NCBI GenBank assembly: GCA_021852245.1
Contig: JAJZNY010000131.1
Coordinates: 1 to 8,163 of the forward strand
DNA: 8,163 nt
Reading direction: 5' to 3'
DNA from: Planctomycetota bacterium
GTDB lineage: Bacteria; Planctomycetota; Phycisphaerae; WQYP01
The notes under the pieces were generated by a model that was not told the origin of the DNA, searched no databases, and worked only from the letters and a program-made list of their open reading frames with translations. Position numbers and translations under genes: made by a program. Positions 5,221 through 8,163 of this stretch are shown here, one piece after another. How positions within the stretch are numbered: position 1 is the first letter of the stretch; every line of letters begins with the position of its first letter.

Positions 5221-6249
5221 TCAGGGCGCGGGCGGTATGTCTCGGACGTAGAGAAACCGTGTCTGGGTTTGGCTCGGCCAGTGGCCCCGGCCGGGGATGA
5301 TAGGGCCGGACGCCGACTTTCCGCCCACGTGCAGGGTCGCCAAAGTGTCGCCGCTCCAGTTCTCGTAAAAGGCCCATTCCACCGCCCCGAAGTAAACCCC
5401 CGTGTCGGGACCCGAGAGGCACACCGCAACGTCCCGCGCCTCGAAAAGCCGCTGGGTCGTGAACGCGTTAAGCAGCGCCACGTGGACAATGCCATTTCCC
5501 CAGACCGCCACGCTCGGGTTGTCGTCCAGCGTCGCCGTGGTTCCGCCGCTGCCGAAAACCCAAGGCTGCGACATTTTCCTGTCCCCCTTACCGTAGGGAA
5601 AGCCACCGTCGAGTGTGAATCCAACGCCGTGAAGGGAAATGCCGCCATTGCCCCAACTGGAGACATCCTTGACGTACTGCACGATTGCAATCTTGGTGCA
5701 TTTGCAGGACTTCATTGCCAGCCTCGGCGGCAAATTGTATTGGACAACCACGCCAACCGAGTTCGGTCCTGGGAGGAACATCTTGACGGTAAAAGTTCCT
5801 TGCGGCCGGTAGTGCGACGGCTCGGGAGAAGCAAACTGGTTCTCGTAAGCGGTTTCAGAGTTTGCCGCAGCGACCTCCGCCTGCCCCTGCACTTGGTCCT
5901 GAGCGTAGCTCTGCAGCCCTTCCGCATCCACATTCCCCGCCGGCGAGGAATTGACGAATTGGTAGGTGTTGGCCCCGTTAATAAATTGGGCCGGATCCTG
6001 CTCCATCCACCGGCCGAGGCTCGGCGAATAATCGCGGGCGCGGTCATCATATAGCCCCGTCACCGCGTCCAGCGTCATCCCCTGATACAGATTATTCACC
6101 AGCGGCTGCGTCCGGCGATGGTTGCGGGTTGCCGGTACTCGGTTTTCGGCATTGCGGCGGTGGACGCGGCTGTCCGTGCAGATGTCGCTATCGCCACCGC
6201 ACCCCCCACCGGTGCATTCGGGCAACAGGATTTTATTGATCGCGACCAT
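5221..6249 (-). CDS. Orphan Rhs-tip protein with unrecognised C-terminal domain
   Basis: This 342-residue protein keeps only the end of an Rhs protein. Residues 52-112 match the RHS-repeat-associated core: NNLYQGMTLDAVTGLYDDRA, DYSPSLGRWMEQDP at 73-86, NGANTYQF at 91-98 and NVDAEGL at 106-112, the usual DPxGL-like border. The sugar-repeat shell of a full Rhs (over 1000 residues) is absent, and residues 1-50 are basic and Cys-poor apart from ECTGGGCGG. Residues 113-150 are a linker. Residues 150-342 form a variable C-terminal domain with CKCTKIAIVQYV at 182-193, LDGGFPYG at 213-220, MSQPW at 226-230, VAVCLSGPDTG at 274-284 and GAVEWAFYENW at 288-298; I cannot name it. No signal peptide. GAGG lies 7 bp before the ATG. 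Two membrane protein genes follow. It may be a displaced toxin tip, or an inert secreted domain. Confidence 0.75.
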   Translation of the reverse strand: MVAINKILLPECTGGGCGGDSDICTDSRVHRRNAENRVPATRNHRRTQPLVNNLYQGMTLDAVTGLYDDRARDYSPSLGRWMEQDPAQFINGANTYQFVNSSPAGNVDAEGLQSYAQDQVQGQAEVAAANSETAYENQFASPEPSHYRPQGTFTVKMFLPGPNSVGVVVQYNLPPRLAMKSCKCTKIAIVQYVKDVSSWGNGGISLHGVGFTLDGGFPYGKGDRKMSQPWVFGSGGTTATLDDNPSVAVWGNGIVHVALLNAFTTQRLFEARDVAVCLSGPDTGVYFGAVEWAFYENWSGDTLATLHVGGKSASGPIIPGRGHWPSQTQTRFLYVRDIPPAP

Positions 6250-6420
6250 AACCCGGCCTCAAAATGGAATTCTTAGTGGAATCATAACGCGCCGGGGCGG
6301 GGCGCGGAAGTCGGCGCCTGATTGCCGCCATTCACAACATTTGACAGTAGCCCTATCCACGACGCCGCTTAAGCCGTCGAGGCCGACATACTGATTCCCA
6401 CCAAATGCACATCGCCAGGC
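6241..6420 (-). repeat. 180-bp leader repeat, inner copy (drives the Rhs-tip gene)
   Basis: Second copy of the repeat at 3780-3960, same orientation and almost equal length (180 versus 181 bp). One end includes the first three codons of the Rhs-tip gene; the other stops 2 bp from the end of the DJ-1-type gene. The two copies differ by compensating 1-bp indels, so no shared reading frame is kept across them; this fits a regulatory rather than a coding repeat. Confidence 0.8.
6247..6286 (-). promoter_or_regulatory. -10 box, ribosome-binding site and start of the Rhs-tip gene
   Basis: On the minus strand TATGAT (6281-6286, 5 of 6 -10 consensus bases) precedes GAGG (6257-6260) and the ATG (6247-6249). 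The same three signals are kept in the other repeat copy. A -35 is weak (TTCCGC at 17 bp). Expected transcript start about 6273, giving a leader near 25 nt. The sequence between the DJ-1-type gene and this point is only 174 bp, so some read-through from upstream is also possible. Confidence 0.45.
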
Positions 6421-6422
6421 GT

Positions 6423-7136
6423 TCACGCTCTTTTCACTTCGCTGTTCGGTGGAGGGAGGCTATCCTGACGATCACGCCAGCGCCGCAGGATTTGCGATCG
6501 TTCCTCATAAAGTGATCGGGTGCGGCTCTGTTCCATTTGAACGACGGCTCGGGGTGCATCCTCGGGCTGGCCCGCCCGGAATGGTGGACTGGGTGCATAC
6601 TCCAACGCGAGTTGTACCGCTTCCGCAGTTGATCGGCCGCGTAAGGCGGCCACCAGCGACAGGGCAAAGTCGATGCCCGCCGTTACGCCGCCGCCCGTGA
6701 TGAGATTTCCATCCTGAACCACCCGCTCGCGCACCGGGATCGCGTCGAAAATCGAAAGCAGATCGTGGTAGCGCCAATGGGTGGTCGCGCGTCGCCCTTT
6801 GAGCAATCCCGCCACACCCAGTAAAAGGGCCCCGGTACAGACCGAGGTGACCCACCGCGCCTTTGCCGCCTTTTGCCCTATCCAAGCCACTACTTCGTCG
6901 TCTTGACACAGTGCGTTGATACCAGCTCCTCCAGGAATACAGAGCACCTCCAAGGGGTGCGTGTCATTCAACGTCGCGTTGGGGTGAAGCAGCAGGCCCG
7001 TAGAGCCGCGGACAGGCTCCAGTGTCTTCCAGAAGAGCCGAATCTCGCAATCGGGCATGGCGGCGAACACTTCATAGGGACCGAATAAGTCCAGCTGTTG
7101 AACGCCGGGAAATATCAGAAAACCGACGGTTGTCAT
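6423..7136 (-). CDS. inhA: Isonitrile hydratase-like protein, DJ-1/PfpI superfamily
   Basis: This 237-residue cytosolic protein closely follows Pseudomonas isonitrile hydratase, which adds water to isonitriles to give N-substituted formamides. Landmarks, numbered from the TTG at 7139: GFLIFPGVQQLDLFGPYEVF at 6-25 with D17, LCIPGGAGINAL at 66-77, the nucleophile elbow SVCTGALLLG with Cys101, ATTHWRYHDLL at 118-128, and RVVQDGNLITGGGVTAGIDF at 139-158. The last 40 or so residues are a charged tail (SRTRSLYEERSQILRRWRDR). The start is ATG at 7136 or the TTG just before it; AAAGGAG lies 8 bp before the TTG and 11 bp before the ATG, and homologue length favours TTG slightly. The gene is divergent from metF and ends 2 bp before the leader repeat. 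Substrate is inferred from similarity; related DJ-1 proteins can have other activities. Confidence 0.9.
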   Translation of the reverse strand: MTTVGFLIFPGVQQLDLFGPYEVFAAMPDCEIRLFWKTLEPVRGSTGLLLHPNATLNDTHPLEVLCIPGGAGINALCQDDEVVAWIGQKAAKARWVTSVCTGALLLGVAGLLKGRRATTHWRYHDLLSIFDAIPVRERVVQDGNLITGGGVTAGIDFALSLVAALRGRSTAEAVQLALEYAPSPPFRAGQPEDAPRAVVQMEQSRTRSLYEERSQILRRWRDRQDSLPPPNSEVKRA

Positions 7137-7142
7137 CAAGGC

Positions 7143-7325
7143 TCATACTCCTTTAAGGTTTTTCTCCATCCACGACTCATGATATCGGTTGGCCCCATAA
7201 CTTCCCGAGCGTTCCGGCACATGAACGTCCACAACATACACTGAATTCCGTGGTGCCGGGAGCGAGTCACGCGGGTGCAGTTGGAAACCAGCGGCGCATT
7301 GGGGACGGCGAGATGCGATTTGCAT
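7143..7325 (-). CDS. Possible small ORF or gene remnant upstream of inhA
   Basis: A 60-codon frame begins at an ATG at 7325 (GGAG 8 bp upstream) and stops at a TGA inside the inhA ribosome-binding site (AAAGGAGTATGA), an arrangement typical of translational coupling. Its second half reads SVYVVDVHVPERSG, then YGANRYHESWMEKNLKGV, rich in Tyr, Trp and His and not low-complexity. I do not recognise it. It could be a leader peptide, a small coupled protein, or the C-terminal remnant of a lost gene. Against it: the same bases hold the metF promoter palindrome on the other strand, and codon choice is not strongly biased to G/C at third positions. Confidence 0.25.
   Translation of the reverse strand: MQIASRRPQCAAGFQLHPRDSLPAPRNSVYVVDVHVPERSGSYGANRYHESWMEKNLKGV
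7210..7264. repeat. Long imperfect hairpin in the inhA-metF spacer
   Basis: CGTTCCGGCAC (7210-7220) pairs with GTGCCGGGAGCG (7253-7264) in an 11-bp stem with one G-U pair and one bulged G, closing a 32-nt loop. It could be a leader structure of the inhA transcript or a protein-binding site. It does not match a riboswitch consensus that I know. Confidence 0.35.
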
Positions 7326-7348
7326 GCCGGAGGCTCCGGCGATATCAT
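7320..7348 (+). promoter_or_regulatory. Candidate metF promoter with a palindrome filling the spacer
   Basis: TTGCAT (7320-7325, 3 of 6 -35 bases), a 17-bp spacer and TATCAT (7343-7348, 5 of 6 -10 bases) lie 43 bp upstream of the metF ATG. The first 15 bp of the spacer are the palindrome GCCGGAGGCTCCGGC (7-bp arms around one G). A repressor bound there would block polymerase directly. The elements are seen; their function is inferred. Confidence 0.45.
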
Positions 7349-7358
7349 CAGTTAATCC

Positions 7359-7386
7359 GGATATACGGATGGATATGCAGATGGAT
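7359..7386 (+). repeat. Short 12-bp-period tandem repeat in the metF leader
   Basis: GGATATACGGAT (7359-7370), GGATATGCAGAT (7371-7382) and a partial GGAT (7383-7386) repeat head to tail just before the metF start. The last unit also provides the only weak ribosome-binding-like sequence (GGATGA) before the ATG at 7392. Confidence 0.5.
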
Positions 7387-7391
7387 GATCT

Positions 7392-8163
7392 ATGCACATA
7401 AATGACATCTTTGCCCGCGACAGAACCACGTTTTCGTTTGAATTCTTCCCGCCGAAGTCGGACGCGGCCGCGGAGCAGCTTTTCGCGCATATCGCCCGGC
7501 TGGAGAGTCTCAAGCCATCATTTGTGTCGGTGACGTACGGCGCCGGGGGCTCAAGTCGGCAGCGGACGCATGATCTGGTGGTGCGTCTCAAGGACCGCAC
7601 CACGCTCACGCCCGTGCCGCACCTGACGTGCGTCTGCCATACCGAAGCGGAGATTGCATCAATATTGGATCAATACGCAGCTCACGGCATTGACAATATA
7701 TTGGCGTTGGGGGGCGATCCACCCAAAGACATGCCGAACCATGACCGCAGCAAAGACGTTTTTGCCCATGCGGCCGATCTGGTGGCGTTCATTCGCCGGT
7801 GCCGGACATCCGACCCACGCGGTTTCGGCATTGGTGTGGCGGGCTTTCCCGAGGGGCACCCGGCGACGCCGAATCGGCTGCTGGAGATGGACCATCTCAA
7901 GGCGAAGGTGGATGCGGGGGCGGACTATATCTGCACGCAGCTCTTTTTTGATAATCATGATTTTTACGACTTCCGGGAACGGTGCGAACTGGCGGGCATC
8001 AAGGTGCCGATCATTGCGGGCATCATGCCCATCACCTCCGGCAACAGTCTGCGTCGCATGGCGGAAACGGCGTTGGGGGCGCATTATCCCGCCAAACTGC
8101 TCCGGGCCATCAGTCGGGCCGGGACTGATCCGCAGGCCATCGCCCGGGTGGGAATCCACTGGG
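7392..8163 (+). CDS. metF: 5,10-methylenetetrahydrofolate reductase, partial at right edge
   Basis: MetF reduces 5,10-methylene-THF to 5-methyl-THF with FAD and NAD(P)H, supplying the methyl group for methionine synthesis. The visible 257 residues cover most of the usual 290 or so. Family motifs in order: FSFEFFPPKS at 14-23, whose Glu is the catalytic acid in E. coli MetF (E28 there); VTYGAGGSS at about 47-55; ILALGGDPP at about 103-111; GVAGFPEGHP at about 146-155; GADYICTQLFFD at about 175-186; and GIMPI near 213. The ATG at 7392 is the first start after an in-frame TGA at 7386. The ribosome-binding site is poor, and the leader carries a 12-bp tandem repeat. The gene is divergent from inhA. 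No frameshift or missing motif seen. Confident call. Confidence 0.95.
   Translation, partial: MHINDIFARDRTTFSFEFFPPKSDAAAEQLFAHIARLESLKPSFVSVTYGAGGSSRQRTHDLVVRLKDRTTLTPVPHLTCVCHTEAEIASILDQYAAHGIDNILALGGDPPKDMPNHDRSKDVFAHAADLVAFIRRCRTSDPRGFGIGVAGFPEGHPATPNRLLEMDHLKAKVDAGADYICTQLFFDNHDFYDFRERCELAGIKVPIIAGIMPITSGNSLRRMAETALGAHYPAKLLRAISRAGTDPQAIARVGIHW

Noticed and set aside
5269..6054. Plus-strand 261-codon frame antisense to the Rhs-tip gene
   Set aside because: Shadow of the minus-strand gene, with Arg/Val/His-rich composition and no recognisable motif.
6122..6394. Plus-strand 90-codon frame over the start of the Rhs-tip gene and the leader repeat
   Set aside because: It is antisense to clear Rhs core sequence and has no ribosome-binding site. 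Although both repeat copies read ATITRPQNGI on this strand, later 1-bp indels break the shared frame.
7141..7391. Riboswitch (SAM, SAH or cobalamin) before metF
   Set aside because: The spacer has hairpins, but I find none of the conserved cores of these riboswitch classes, and the best promoter leaves a leader of only about 37 nt.
7659..8159. Minus-strand 166-codon frame antisense to metF
   Set aside because: MetF motifs in the plus frame are unambiguous; the minus frame is a mirror reading.

Overview
The window is GC-rich bacterial DNA carrying one clear housekeeping gene (metF, cut by the right edge) beside accessory genes and an intergenic zone rich in repeats. A large, soil- or water-dwelling genome of the Planctomycetota/Phycisphaerae type fits best. 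The hints are an Rhs tip of the form YSPSLGRWMEQDP...NGANTYQF, a secreted protein ending in a jelly-roll-like domain, and degenerate CGCAGAGG/GGCGCTAAGA intergenic repeats. No rRNA or tRNA is present to confirm this, so the assignment is an inference.

Layout, left to right. 1-118: the end of an insertion sequence, probably IS630-like, with the first 22 codons of its transposase on the minus strand. 283-1968: a minus-strand pair made of a stand-alone HipA-like kinase (HipA_2 type) followed by a DUF3037 protein. 2198-3367: a plus-strand secreted protein with a TolB-N/FlgO/CsgG-like N-terminal domain and a predicted beta-sandwich C-terminus. 3368-4164: about 800 bp without a credible gene, holding several degenerate repeats and hairpins and one copy (3780-3960) of a roughly 180-bp repeat.

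4165-6249: a tight minus-strand cluster. It starts with a short Rhs-tip protein (6249 to 5221) whose last 190 or so residues form an unrecognised domain. Two small genes for integral membrane proteins follow. The second copy of the 180-bp repeat (6241-6420) supplies the -10 box, ribosome-binding site and start codon of the Rhs-tip gene. The cassette is therefore flanked by direct repeats of its own leader, and the outer copy has lost its coding sequence. This is the most interesting part of the window: it looks like an effector/immunity-style cassette that was duplicated or inserted through its leader.

6423-7136: an isonitrile hydratase-like protein of the DJ-1/PfpI superfamily (minus). 7137-7391: a divergent control region with a metF promoter whose -10/-35 spacer is filled by a 15-bp palindrome, a short 12-bp-period tandem repeat in the leader, and a possible 60-codon ORF that stops inside the inhA ribosome-binding site. 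7392-8163: metF (plus), for 5,10-methylenetetrahydrofolate reductase of one-carbon and methionine metabolism, open at the window edge.
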